Under the pieces are notes generated by a model. The model made no database searches. It was not told where the DNA came from and worked only from the letters and a program-made list of their open reading frames with translations. Below, one piece after another: positions 1 to 9,990 of a stretch of 17,330 nt of DNA (positions within the stretch are counted from its first letter, which is position 1; the number at the start of each line of letters is the position of its first letter). A program made the translations under genes and the position numbers. Source of the DNA: Pelagophyceae sp. CCMP2097 (lineage: Eukaryota > Sar > Pelagophyceae); contig MU657326.1 of NCBI GenBank assembly GCA_026770575.1, forward strand, positions 91,482-108,811, given 5' to 3'.

Positions 1-600
1 TGCGGGGCTGCTGCAGCGGTCCCCCCGCGGCCCTGCGGGGCGGGCTCTGCGCCCGAGACGGGACTGCCTACGGCCACCAAGAGGTTTGGAGCGGGGCGGC
101 CCTGCGCCGCTCAGCGAGGCGGCTCTGCGGGGCGGCTCTGTGGGGCGGCTCTGTGGGGCGGCGGCTCTGCGAGGCAAGCGCCTCTGCGGGGCGGCTTATC
201 GGTGCAAAACTGGGGAGGCTGGGCCGGGTCGGGTCGGATCGAACGGCCCTGGAATTTGCACAGCAGGAGGTGCAGCACCACGACGCGGTGAAGACCGAGA
301 TGCCGGCGGACGCGACGCAGCGTAAGGCTGGACGTAAGAAACGAAGTGGAGCTCCGGGGGGCGTCTATACTGACGACGTCGAACGCGACTGCGACCTGGG
401 GCGGCCTGGGAGGGGGCGCGGGCGCGGCGGGGGCCTGGGGAGGCTGGGCCGAGTCGGGTCGGATCGAACGGCCCTGAAATTATACCGGACCTTGCGACGA
501 GCGGACAGATTTTGATAAGGAAAAGGGTTGCTGAGGGGAAACAGTTTTTGCGGTGTAATTTAAGTCCGTTGGAAGTTCGTAAGGCCGCAGACCGCAATCC
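1..600. repeat. GC-rich low-complexity region with a direct repeat pair; no gene seen
   Basis: Bases about 110-190 are a degenerate run of a GGCGGCTCTG-type unit. A ~45-bp direct repeat occurs at 211-256 and 436-480; both copies run from TGGGGAGGCTGGGCC through GGATCGAACGGCCCTG with one or two differences and lie about 225 bp apart. Open frames cross the region on both strands (up to 133 codons, minus strand 196-597), but they are Gly/Arg/Pro/Ala-rich, match no family I know and overlap each other, as expected of stop-poor GC-rich DNA. I assign no gene. Confidence 0.6.
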
Positions 601-633
601 TTTATACCGCAGAAAAGTCCGTATATTCAGGCT

Positions 634-1389
634 CTAAGTGCCGGCCCCTGCGGGGCCCTGTACGCCTTGCCCATGAGTGTAACAAAACCCCAGAAGGGCC
701 TGAGCTTCTGCGTGGACTTGCGCCGCAGCGAGCTCGTATAACTGGATCACCCGCTTAAAGTTCTTCTGGAAGCCCGTGCCACCATCAAAGTATTCGTTCC
801 TGAGCGCAATCTGCGCCTCGGTGATCCCATTGTCCACGTGCGCCTGAGTACGGCGCAGCACCTAGGCAGCCGACTGGGGTGCTGGCGTTCGGCAGAGCGG
901 GCATCGCTGGTCGTGCTGCTGCCACTTTGCAGAGCATGCCGTGCATAGCGTCTTGCAGCAGCAATCATAGAATGTTTGCCGGTCACCTTCGAGTGGCAGC
1001 AGATCGAGGCAGATGGCTCACGTGCCGCGCCAGTCCGGCGTCGCGCCTTTCAGCGCGTTGGCCTCTGCCGTCTTTTCCGTCGGAACAGCCGATAAGCGCG
1101 CCTTGGAGCCGTCCGCCGACAAGACGTCCGCGACGACGGCGACGGCCGGCTCCTCCTTGGGCTTCTTTGCCGACATGAGCTCGACGAGGAGGCGGTCCTG
1201 GAAGTCGGCGGCGAGCTGCTTGCACTGCGCCTTGTGCCCGCCCTCGTTCCAGTCGACGAGCTCGCGCTGGCACTTTTTCGAGTAGGAGTGGCGCGTTTTG
1301 CACTTGGCGCAGTGCTCGCCGTTGGGCGCGTCGCAGACGCAGCAGGGCTTGCGGACGGCGGCGACCGGCAGGGGCGTCCATCGTGGCGT
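634..1389 (-). pseudogene. Broken MYND finger - RING finger - Sel1-repeat protein gene
   Basis: One minus-strand frame reads through three recognisable parts. The first (1389 down to 1021) has a MYND zinc finger: CCVC, then CAKC, then KKCQ, W, HKAQC. The second (1017 to 865, 51 codons) is a RING-like finger: AIC, CCCKTLCTAC, CPLCR. The third (861 to 637) is about 1.5 Sel1-like repeats (EAQIALRNEYFDGG, then AEAQALLGFCYTHGQGV). The parts are separated by an in-frame TGA at 1018-1020 and a TAG at 862-864, and a TGA at 1390-1392 closes the frame upstream. No in-frame ATG precedes the MYND finger; the only nearby ATG (1379-1381) is one frame off. The fifth MYND ligand is missing (HSYS where YCS is usual). 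The Sel1 region stops after GQGVQ instead of continuing with more repeats. In intact relatives such proteins act as E3-like or scaffold proteins. Most likely a pseudogene; stop readthrough or introns are less likely. Confidence 0.75.
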
Positions 1390-1392
1390 TCA

Positions 1393-1655
1393 GTGGCACC
1401 TCGAGCCTCTCGAGTGACCTCGCGCTTTGGCGATACTTTTTCTGCGCGTGCCCAGACGCATCGCCCGCCCGCGCCTTTCAATCCAGCAACCCCGCGACTC
1501 GCCCGCGCCTTCGCCTTTGCGTTTCCCGGAAAACCGGCAAAACCATCGCTTTGGTCCGTTGAGCTCCTCGGGGTCGTTTAAAATCGCCTTAGACAGCCGC
1601 GTTCGTCGGGTTGAGCCTTGCGGTCGTTGTTTTGCCGGCGAGCCGACCGTTAAGT
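1393..1655. promoter_or_regulatory. Intergenic region between the divergent ubiquitin-related genes
   Basis: This 263-bp stretch lies between the 5' ends of the minus-strand MYND/RING relic and the plus-strand E2 gene, so it should hold the E2 promoter and 5' UTR. I see no clear TATA box; the only AT-rich spot is TTTAAAATC near 1577. There is no strong initiator I would name. The promoter role is inferred from position only. Confidence 0.4.
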
Positions 1656-2999
<1,344 letters not shown>

Positions 3000-3289
3000 C
3001 GCCACGCGCCGGCCGCCCGAAGAAAGCACATAATCCATTCCCTCCCTTGAAACCACTATCGCAACGCAGCCTCGCGCCCCAACGGAGGCCCAACATTTAG
3101 CCCAAGCCACCGTGTCACCGCACACAGGGGCCCCCGTAGGGCGGTAAGCCCTCTGAAGGGCGCCTACTCAAGGGCGCCTACCTACGGGCGCCTGCATTAA
3201 ATTTTTAATGTCTTTTTAGCGATAAACGGATCTTCCGAGATTTTGTTCGTTTCAGCGATAATTCGGATCTTGCGTCTAAGAGCGAAAGT
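3000..3289. repeat. E2 downstream region with GGGCGCCT repeats and an AGCGATAA motif pair
   Basis: After the E2 stop comes about 120 bp of plain sequence that probably includes its 3' UTR. Positions about 3150-3193 contain AGGGCGCCTAC or a close variant three times. Two AGCGATAA-NN(N)-CGGATCTT motifs follow at about 3217 and 3253. No gene was found. Confidence 0.45.
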
Positions 3290-3355
3290 AATCGATTCCA
3301 GCTGGATTTGATCGAGAATCGATTCGGAATCGATTCAGCATCGATTCGAATCCGC
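3290..3355. repeat. Cluster of GAATCGATTC palindromes (left)
   Basis: The palindrome GAATCGATTC, or a one-base variant, occurs about five times in 65 bp. A second cluster with the same core lies at about 3838-3910. Function unknown. Confidence 0.6.
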
Positions 3356-3484
3356 CTTGTCCGAATTGCGCGAATGGCCGTGACGCGAATGCCTTCGCGC
3401 GTTCCGGCGATTGCCAATGGACTCCGAGTCCGACTCGAAACGGCCACCGCGACGGCCGCTGGGGCCTCGCGCTTGGTGCGCTGC

Positions 3485-3519
3485 GCGCGCTGCGCGCGCG
3501 CGAAGCGCGCGCAGCGCGC
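3485..3519. repeat. Perfect 15-bp hairpin of alternating GC
   Basis: The arm at 3485-3499 (GCGCGCTGCGCGCGC) is exactly complementary to 3505-3519, with the 5-base loop GCGAA. It lies inside a 156-codon minus-strand open frame (3276-3746) that I do not recognise and do not call. The alternating purine-pyrimidine arms could also favour Z-DNA. Confidence 0.7.
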
Positions 3520-3837
3520 TCGGAGAGGGAGATGGGTTGTGGACCTCTGAATACACAGTTTATATACCAAAGGGAAACTTGGAATGCAAGCTGTGACAAT
3601 TCACAGTGCACCAGATGTTGTGAGAGGATATCATAGATGCAGTCAAGTAATTGATCGAGACTCGCCCGCCGGAACGCGGGTTCGAATATGGATGAAAGAT
3701 GCACACTAGAGTCCCGAATAACAAAATTGGGTCGGACGCGACTCATTTATGTTTAGCGGTGATAGTATGGGTCTGAATTCGAGACTACTTTTTTTCCAGA
3801 ATTTGTAATTATTTTCTTTTTATGGGTTATGGTCGTC
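3520..3837. other. No gene recognised; moderately AT-rich
   Basis: Nothing here resembles a known protein. On the minus strand a TATATAAA-like element lies near 3560. A GGGTTCGAAT string at about 3678-3687 resembles a tRNA B box, but its flanks do not pair, so it is not called. Confidence 0.4.
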
Positions 3838-3940
3838 ATTTGAATCGATTCTGAATCGATTCCAGGGTCTATTCAAATCGTGTGAGAATCGATTCTGGCA
3901 TCGATTCAGAATAGACCGAGATTAAATTAGGAATCAATTA
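3838..3940. repeat. Second GAATCGATTC cluster with an inverted GGTCTATTC / GAATAGACC pair
   Basis: Four GAATCGATTC-like palindromes occur here. GGTCTATTC near 3867 has its inverse GAATAGACC near 3911, so the stretch can fold back on itself. It sits about 20 bp left of the terminal-inverted-repeat element that starts at 3961. Confidence 0.55.
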
Positions 3941-3960
3941 AAATCGCTCTTAGACGTGGG

Positions 3961-4837
3961 CACACCAGCTGGAGATAGAGTTTTCTGGAGCATTCGGTTT
4001 TGTGTGAGGTCAATTTTGAGCTCATTCTCCGGGCGCCTCGCGCGCGGGCGCCTTTGCCCCAGGCGCCGAGCGGTTCTCAGGGGTCCGAGTATAGGGTCTC
4101 GTCTATGGGCGGGAACCTTCTTTACTCGACGCCGGCACCTATAGCTCACATACAGGGGTGAAGTGTGAAATGGTCTCAACTTGGAGGGGCGCTCACGGCG
4201 CTCAGAGTGGTGCCCAAATCACACCTCGGAGATATGTGTTGGAAACCACCCGTCTCTTTGAGCTGGTGCCAAAAAAAAAGTGCCGGTCGGAACTTGGCGC
4301 TTTCCATGACTTGGCCGACGTTCGTACGAGGCACGTCATGTCCATGAAAAACACGCAACCGGCCTTTAAGACCGGCGCCGATTGGCGCGCCATCTGTAGG
4401 GCCGTGAAGCCGACGTCCCCAGCGAGTATCGCGGCACGAGTGGCCCTAATCGACGACTTGGAAGAGTGTCGCGGAGACACTCCGTTGTCAGAGTGGAATC
4501 GGGTCGAAGACGGGTTTCTTTTCGTGATCTTTCTTTATCAGCCCCACGTACAGTGCCATCTGGAGCACATATCTCCGAAGTGTGATTTCGGTCCCACTCA
4601 TTCGCGCGCCGCCGTCTAGCGCCGAAATTTGAATTCAAGTGAGTCGACTCGGCTCTCCCCAGAGGCCTCTATACCCCAAACTTCTTGCCCTATAGGGGGC
4701 GCTGGTAACATACGGAAAGGGCTCCGCGCTCTTCTTCCGCTTGGGCATGCGCGCCCGCGCGTCTCAGCTCTGAGAAGGTTGTCTCAGAGAAGAAGAAAAA
4801 CCGAATGCTCCAGAAAACTCTATCTCCAGCTGGTGTG
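3961..4837. mobile_element. Non-autonomous DNA element with 40-bp perfect terminal inverted repeats
   Basis: Bases 3961-4000 and 4798-4837 are exact reverse complements over 40 bp; the outer end reads CACACCAGCTGGAGATAG. A second, inner inverted pair is at 4207-4242 and 4562-4597 (36 bp, about 7 mismatches, sharing AAATCACAC and TCGGAGATATGTG). The 877-bp element is GC-rich in part. It contains a 153-codon plus-strand frame (4158-4619) that I cannot match to a transposase, and which partly lies in the inner repeat. No clean target-site duplication is visible; the right end runs into a G tract. A non-autonomous or foldback-type transposon is the best reading. The family is unknown. Confidence 0.75.
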
Positions 4838-4992
4838 TGTGGGGGGGGGGGGTCATTTTTAGCGATAATCGGTTTTCAGAGGCAATTTAGCGATAGTTTA
4901 GCATTCGGAGGCGGTTGCAGCGCGCTGGAGCAGTGCAGTCCGATTAGATCAGCCGTTTTTTGCGTTTTTTTGGGCGAACATCCTGCCAAAAA
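4838..4992. other. Spacer between two inverted-repeat elements; G tract and AGCGATA motifs
   Basis: A run of 12 or more G at 4841-4852 follows the right end of the preceding element. AGCGATAATCGG at 4861 and TTTAGCGATAG near 4886 repeat the motif seen downstream of the E2 gene. No gene was found. Confidence 0.5.
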
Positions 4993-5266
4993 CCTATCGA
5001 TCGGAAAGTGTAGGAGACCTAGCTAGAGGGTGTTTTTTCGACAATGACATGGGGGGGGGGGCGGTCCCTGCCTCTTGGATCAAGTGGTTTTCTCACCCCC
5101 CGCTTTCTTGGATCGGGTGGTTTTTCACCCCCGGTCTTTGTGGCTCCTTATCTGATTCTGCTCGTCCACGCCCTGCTCGTCCACGACACACGCCGCGTAA
5201 GCTGACCCCATGTGACCGTCGTAAAACCTCCCTCGAGCTAGCCTCATACACTTTCCGGTCGATAGG
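4993..5266. mobile_element. Short inverted-repeat (foldback/MITE-like) element
   Basis: Bases 4993-5048 and 5212-5266 are imperfect reverse complements over about 55 bp. They share CCTATCGA, CGGAAAGTGTA, CTAGCT, GAGGG and TTTT-CGAC in the same order. The 274-bp element contains a G tract, a tandem pair of ~31-bp units (5070-5100 and 5102-5132, each with TCTTGGATC...GTGG...CACCCCC), and the dispersed segment that recurs at 11289. There is no coding capacity. Confidence 0.65.
5134..5206 (+). repeat. Dispersed ~70-bp segment, copy 1
   Basis: This stretch begins GGTCTTTGTGGCTCCTTAT and contains a doubled CTGCTCGTCCACG. It matches 11288-11356 with only a few substitutions, while flanks on both sides differ. 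The copies lie in the same orientation about 6.15 kb apart. Confidence 0.75.
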
Positions 5267-5423
5267 GTTGATAGGACATCGCTAAAATACATTGCCCTTT
5301 TGATCGATAATTTGGTCTTGATTGAAAAACAATAAAACCCAATAAAATCTCACGAGAAAACCAGAACGGTCCTAAAAAAATGTTAACGACATTGGAGGCT
5401 GATTTGATTTGGACTGAGTGGCC
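5267..5423. other. AT-rich spacer, no gene seen
   Basis: This AT-rich stretch follows the 4993-5266 element. It starts with CATCGCTAAAAT, an inverted copy of the TTTAGCGAT motif. A 65-codon frame (5380-5577) runs into the flanking repeat and resembles nothing I know. Confidence 0.4.
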
Positions 5424-5608
5424 TATGGAAGTTAGCAGTGAACGGTTCTGTGGTGCGCGATACGGACAGACTTGTAGGTCTTCATACGTCAGCTATAGGT
5501 GCGATATTAATGCCCTTAAGGGGCTGCCCCATAAGACTAACGGAGAGATGGGCACAAAAAGAATTGGCGCTTGCTGAGGGGTGAGTGAGGAAACTATAAG
5601 CCACCTCA
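5424..5608 (+). repeat. Array-flanking repeat, copy A
   Basis: This ~185-bp stretch aligns with 7131-7315 in the same orientation. Shared blocks are ATGGAAGTTA, GTGCGCGATACGGACNGAC, TGTAGGTC, GATATTAAT, CCCTTAAGG, TTGGCAC or GGGCACAAAA, GGCGCTTGC, GAAACTATAAGC and CCTCACGTGAT. Copy A is followed directly by hairpin array 1; copy B is not. Confidence 0.75.
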
Positions 5609-6835
5609 CGTGATACTTCGGCGGCTACGCCACATTCGGTGGCTGAGCCGCCTTATGCGGCTATGCCGCATTCGGCGGCTGAGCCGCCTTATGCGGCTAT
5701 GCCGCATTCGGCGGCTAAGCCACCATCGGCGGCTGAGTCGCCTTCGGCGGCTACGCCGCCAACGGCGACTACGCCGCACTCGGCGGCTGAACCTTCGCCG
5801 CCATCGGCGGCTGAGCCGCTTTCGGTGGCTACGCCGCCATCAGCGGCTGAACCTCCTTCGGCGGCTACGCCGCCATTTTAGGCTGAGCCGCCTTCGGCGG
5901 ATTCGCCGCCATCGGCGGCTGAGGCGTCTTCGCCGGCTACGTCGCCATCGGCGACTAAGCAGCCCCCGGCGACTAAGCCGAACAAGGCGGCTACGCCGCC
6001 GACGGCGGCTAAGCCGAACAAGGCGGCTACGCCGCAAACGGCGGCTTCGCCGCCATCGGCGGCTGAGCCCCCATCGGCGGCTACGCAGCCCTCGGCGGCT
6101 ACGCCGCCTTCGATGGTTTAGCCGCCTTTGGCGGTAGAGCCGCTTTTCGGCGGTAGAGCCTCCTTCGGCGGCTGAGTCGCATTTGGCGGTAGAGCCGCCT
6201 TCGGCGGCTAAGCCGCATTCGGCGGTTGAGCTGCCTTCGGCGACTGCGCCGTCCTCGGTGGCTACGCCGCCTTCGGAGGCTAAGCCGCTCTCTGCGGCTA
6301 CGCCGCCCTCGGCGGCTACGCCGTTTTCGACGGCTACGCGGATTTCGGCGGCTACGCCGCCTTTGGCGGTATAGCCGCCTTCGGCGGCTACGTCGTTTTC
6401 AGCGGTAGAGCCGCCTTCGGCGGCTACGCCGCCTTTGGCGGTAGAGCCGCCTTCGGCGGCTACGCCGTTTTCGTCGATGGAGCCTCTTTTGGCGGTAGAG
6501 CCGCCTTCGGCGGTAGAGCCGCCTTCGGCGGTAGAGCCGCTTTCGGCGGCTACGCCGCTATCGGAAGCAACGACGCTTTCGGCGGCTACGCTGCCTTGGG
6601 CGGTAGAGCCGCCTTGGGCGGCTGAGCCGCTTTCGGCGGCTACGTGGCCTTAGGCGGCTACGCCGCTTTTCTGCGGCTACGCCGCCTTAGCCGGCTACGC
6701 CGCCTTAGGCGGCTTCACCGCCTTCGTCGGCTACGCAGCCTTCGGTGGCTACGCAGCCTTTTGCGGCTTCGCTGACTTCTGCGGCTGAGCCGCCTTTTGC
6801 GGCTGAGCCGCCTTCGGCGGATACGCCGCGCCGCG
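5607..6835 (+). repeat. Hairpin-unit array 1 (18-bp period)
   Basis: About 1.2 kb, roughly 65-70 units, of an 18-bp repeat: a 6-bp stem GGCGGC, a 3-base loop, its complement GCCGCC, and a 3-base spacer (TTC, CTC, ATC). Loop variants are TAC, TGA and TAA; GGCGGTAGAGCCGCC joins them from about 6130 onward. Every unit can fold into a hairpin on either strand. Open frames such as 5610-6137 (an RLRRLR-type repeat) and the SAATPPSAAEPPS frame follow from the period, and scattered TAG and TAA codons interrupt all frames, so I do not call a protein. The array starts CACGTGATACTTCGG, as does array 2. Confidence 0.9.
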
Positions 6836-7130
6836 GCAAAGCGTCTCGCCGCTGCCGCGGGTGGGTTGCGTCACACCTCGCGGCGACGCTCTCCGGTCTA
6901 CCGACACGAGCGTCGATTCTGTGGTGAGTGTAATGACGTAACGTGCGGGGTCGAGCCGCCTCGTAGGAGGCGTTTATTAACACGAACACGCACCAACTTT
7001 TGAAGGAGGTAGGAAAGAAAACGCTGGAAAGCATCCAAGCGGGCGTTTTTCGGGCCTATAGACTCGCTCATGTTTATGCACATAGAGTACGATGATCGGG
7101 TGCGTTTGCCCGTTGAAGATGCGACGAATG
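6836..7130. other. No gene recognised
   Basis: GC-rich sequence grades into mixed sequence. A 109-codon minus-strand frame (6705-7034) has its C-terminal half made of array repeat and is not called. Confidence 0.4.
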
Positions 7131-7315
7131 AATGGAAGTTAACACAAAAGAACAAACGCGTGCGCGATACGGACGGACGTGTAGGTCGATGAAGATACGG
7201 CACCTATTACTAAGATATTAATACCCTTAAGGTGCATGAGACTTAAGAAGAGATTGGCACAAAAGGAATCGGCGCTTGCATAGGGGTGAAGAAACTATAA
7301 GCAACCTCACGTGAT
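7131..7315 (+). repeat. Array-flanking repeat, copy B (no array attached)
   Basis: This copy matches 5424-5608 along its length. After CACGTGAT it continues TATAGGTGAG instead of the hairpin array, so it looks like an array-free version of the same locus or element. Confidence 0.7.
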
Positions 7316-7344
7316 TATAGGTGAGTAAAGACAGTGTGGAGGAT

Positions 7345-7715
7345 CATGGGCCCCTGTTTTTACTGTAATTACAGTGTAATTACTGTTACACACGTATTTA
7401 CAGTGTAAAGTGAAGGTCATATTTTTAGAGGCGCTCAAACGAGGCGCAATGGGGCTTAGCGCGAGCGGGAGGCTCCGCCGAGTCGCCCCGGCGAACTGAC
7501 GAGCTCAAAAACGAGGTGTGGCTCTGCATGCGCATGTTTTTGGGGTAAAAGTCCAATTTCGAGATGCAAGGCGCCCGAAATTCACAAATGTCGATGATTT
7601 GTAGATGTTTTTTCAAGGGCACTACAAAGGCAAAATTTGGGGGTCGTGTAAATTACATGTAATTACATGTAAAATCAAATACAGTTTTTCAAATTATTTT
7701 ACAGTGCCACCGTAG
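7345..7715. repeat. AT-rich palindromic ends around a GC-rich core; possible MITE
   Basis: At 7359-7415 are overlapping palindromes of the TACTGTAATTACAGTGTAATTACTGT type. At 7645-7705 are TGTAAATTACATGTAATTACATGTAAAA and a final TTTTACAGTG (two adjacent stretches). The two ends are roughly inverted to each other, and the core (7430-7500) is GC-rich. The inverted match is loose, so the element call is tentative. A similar TTTTACAGTGATTACTGT lies near 10194. Confidence 0.4.
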
Positions 7716-8938
7716 GGGGTGAAAGCGAGGCTTTTAAAGAAAAAAGCTAAAGTGACCTTGCATTTGACGTTAAATCGGCGGAGGTCGATGAGGCGGGTTC
7801 GCGATTTGCGACAACGCCAATATTTGGGGAGGAGGTGCTGGGCCAGGCCCAACGGCCTGTGTGCCAATCTTGTGGATGTCGCAAATCTAGCCGACCCATC
7901 ATTTCCTTTTCGGTGGATTTTGGGGGGATTTAAAATTTTTATAGAGCGCTTCTGAACATTTGGACTGCATTTTCGTGGATGACAGAAGAAGTTGAGAGTT
8001 CAACGTTTCCGCAAGAACTTGGATTTTTTTTTGCGGAAAATCCGAAATTGTTCGCCGAGTACCGTCGGAAGCTATGCCAAACGGCTAGAGGAGAGGGTGA
8101 GACGGGTGGCCCCCTAGATGGCGGGCCGGGGCCGCCGCCTCAGCGCCTCCAGCGTCGACCGCGGCGTGGTGGATGTCAGGCCTCTTTGCCAGAGTGATAA
8201 TGGTATGTGAAAAAAATGCCATCTTTGTGCACTCGCCGCGCGATGAGCTTACGGCCAATGACGATGGAAATTGGCTTGTGGGTTGTCTCTCGGCGAGCTC
8301 TTCCGGCATGCGGAATCTTGGCGCCAACGTCGACCTTTTTATTTTTTACAACTTTCAGTTTCACCCCCCCCCTACCTATACAAGGGGTATCGGCGATAAA
8401 GCCGACCTCAAGTGGCGCAAGTTTGTGCCTCCAAGAGGCCGCCTGCGGGGGTGGGCGTGGTCGCTATGGGCCTCCCTGCCCCCCGGGGTGTCCGTGACAT
8501 GATCAGCCTCGAGGAGGGCGCCTTGCAAGGGCGCGAACAAGCGTTTCCCCCAATATTTTGGACTTGATAAAATCTTTATTTGCCTCTTAACCTTGATTTT
8601 GAACCGATTTTGCCTCCGTATTGCGAAGGTTCGGGCCCGGCTGGCAATCGCAGGACCGCAAGGATCGAAATTCTGGCTATGTGACGGAGTGGGTGGGTCC
8701 ATACGTACTGGGGTGGTATATGACCGATCCACCACGATTGCCGCGAGTGGCGCTTCAGACGAGCCAAAACAGACGTTCAGATTTTTAGTTTGAGCGTTTT
8801 TAACAAACAATGTCTTGTGAATCGGGCATCATGGGACTCAGCGCGGCGCCCTCTACCACCCTCAACAGGAGCAAAACTCAAACGGCGAACACTCCGATTG
8901 CCAGAAAGTCCTCGGCGTCATTAGCATAACCCCTTGTA
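7716..8938. other. About 1.2 kb without a recognisable gene
   Basis: Several short open frames exist: plus 7719-7955, 7979-8197, 8173-8502 and 8593-8793; minus 8376-8810. None has a domain I recognise. Joining 7979-8095 by a possible GT donor to an AG acceptor near 8179 would give a longer acidic protein, but I could match neither part. Base composition is lower in GC than the arrays on both sides. It may be unique spacer DNA or a decayed element. Confidence 0.35.
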
Positions 8939-9990
8939 CACGTGATACTTCGGCGGCTACGCCACATTCGGCGGCTGAGCCGCCTTCTGCAGCTGAGCCG
9001 CCTTCTGCGGCTAAGCCACCATCGGCGGCTAAGCCACCTTCGGCGGCTACGCCGCCCTTGGCGACTACGCCGCCTTCAAAGACTACGCCCCCCTCGGCGA
9101 CTACGCCGCATTCGGCGGTTACGCCGCATTCGGCGGTTACGCCGCATTCGGCGGCTACGCCGCCCTCAGAGGCTGCGCCGCCTTCGGCGGCTACGCCGCC
9201 ATCGGTGGATGAGCCGCCTTCGGCGGCTACGCCGCCATAGGCGACTGAGCCGCCATTGGCCGCTACGCCGCCATTGGCCGCTACGCCGCCATTGGCCGCT
9301 ACGCCGCCATCGGCGGTTGAACCTCCTTCGGCGGCTAAGCCACCAAAGGCGGCTGAGCCGCCTTCGGCGGCTACACCGCCTTCGGCGGCTACACCGCCCT
9401 CGGCAGCTGAGCCGCCTTCAGCAGCTACGCCGCCATCGGCGGCTACGCCGCCCTCGGAGACTAATCAGCCCCCGGCGACTACGCCGCCGTCGGTGGCTAC
9501 GCCGACCTAGGCGGCTACGCCGACTTAGGCGGCTACGCCGCCATCGGCGGCTGAACCGCCTTCGGTGGCTTCGCCGCACTCGGCGGCTACGCAGAACTAG
9601 GCGGCTACGCCGCCTTCGGCGGCTGAGCCGCATTCGGCGGCTACACCGCCCTCGGCGGCTACGCCGCCATCGGCGGCTGAGCCGCCTTCGGCAGCTACGC
9701 AACCACCTGCGGCTGAGCCGCCTTCGGCGGCTACGCCGCCATCGGTGGCTACGCCGCCATCGGTGGCTACGCCGCCTTCAATAAGTCGACTTCGGTGGCT
9801 GAGCCGCCTTTGGCGGTAGAACCGCTTTCGGCGGCTACGCCGTCTTCGGCGGTAGAGCCGCCTTCGGCGGCTGAGTCGCATTCGGCGGTAGAGCCGCCTT
9901 CGGCGGCTAAGCAACCTTCGGCGGCTACGCCGTCTTGGGCGGTAGCGCCGCTTTGGGCGGTAGAGCCGCCTTCGGAGGATACGTGGTTTT
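8939..9990 (+). repeat. Hairpin-unit array 2 (18-bp period)
   Basis: About 1.05 kb, roughly 55-60 units, of the same GGCGGC-NNN-GCCGCC-NNN unit as array 1, in the same orientation. It begins ACGTGATACTTCGGCGGCTA like array 1. The GGCGGTAGA loop type is absent until about 9805; there the words GCCGCCTTTGGCGGTAGA mark the switch, exactly as near 6122 in array 1. A 280-codon open frame (8942-9784) reads RLRRLRRLR throughout, and another reads SAATPPSAATPPS. Both arise from the period, lack a plausible domain, and end where the TAG loop type appears. I treat the array as non-coding satellite or element DNA. Confidence 0.9.

Noticed and set aside
983..1481. Arg-rich minus-strand frames overlapping the MYND region (138 and 143 codons)
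   Set aside because: They are off-frame shadows; the zinc-finger residues appear only in the third frame.
3670..3700. GGGTTCGAAT string resembling a tRNA B box
   Set aside because: Flanking bases do not form a T stem on either strand, and no acceptor or anticodon arm is visible.
3276..3746. 156-codon minus-strand frame
   Set aside because: It crosses the GC hairpin and the GAATCGATTC cluster, is Arg/Ala/Ser-rich in the middle and matches no family I know.
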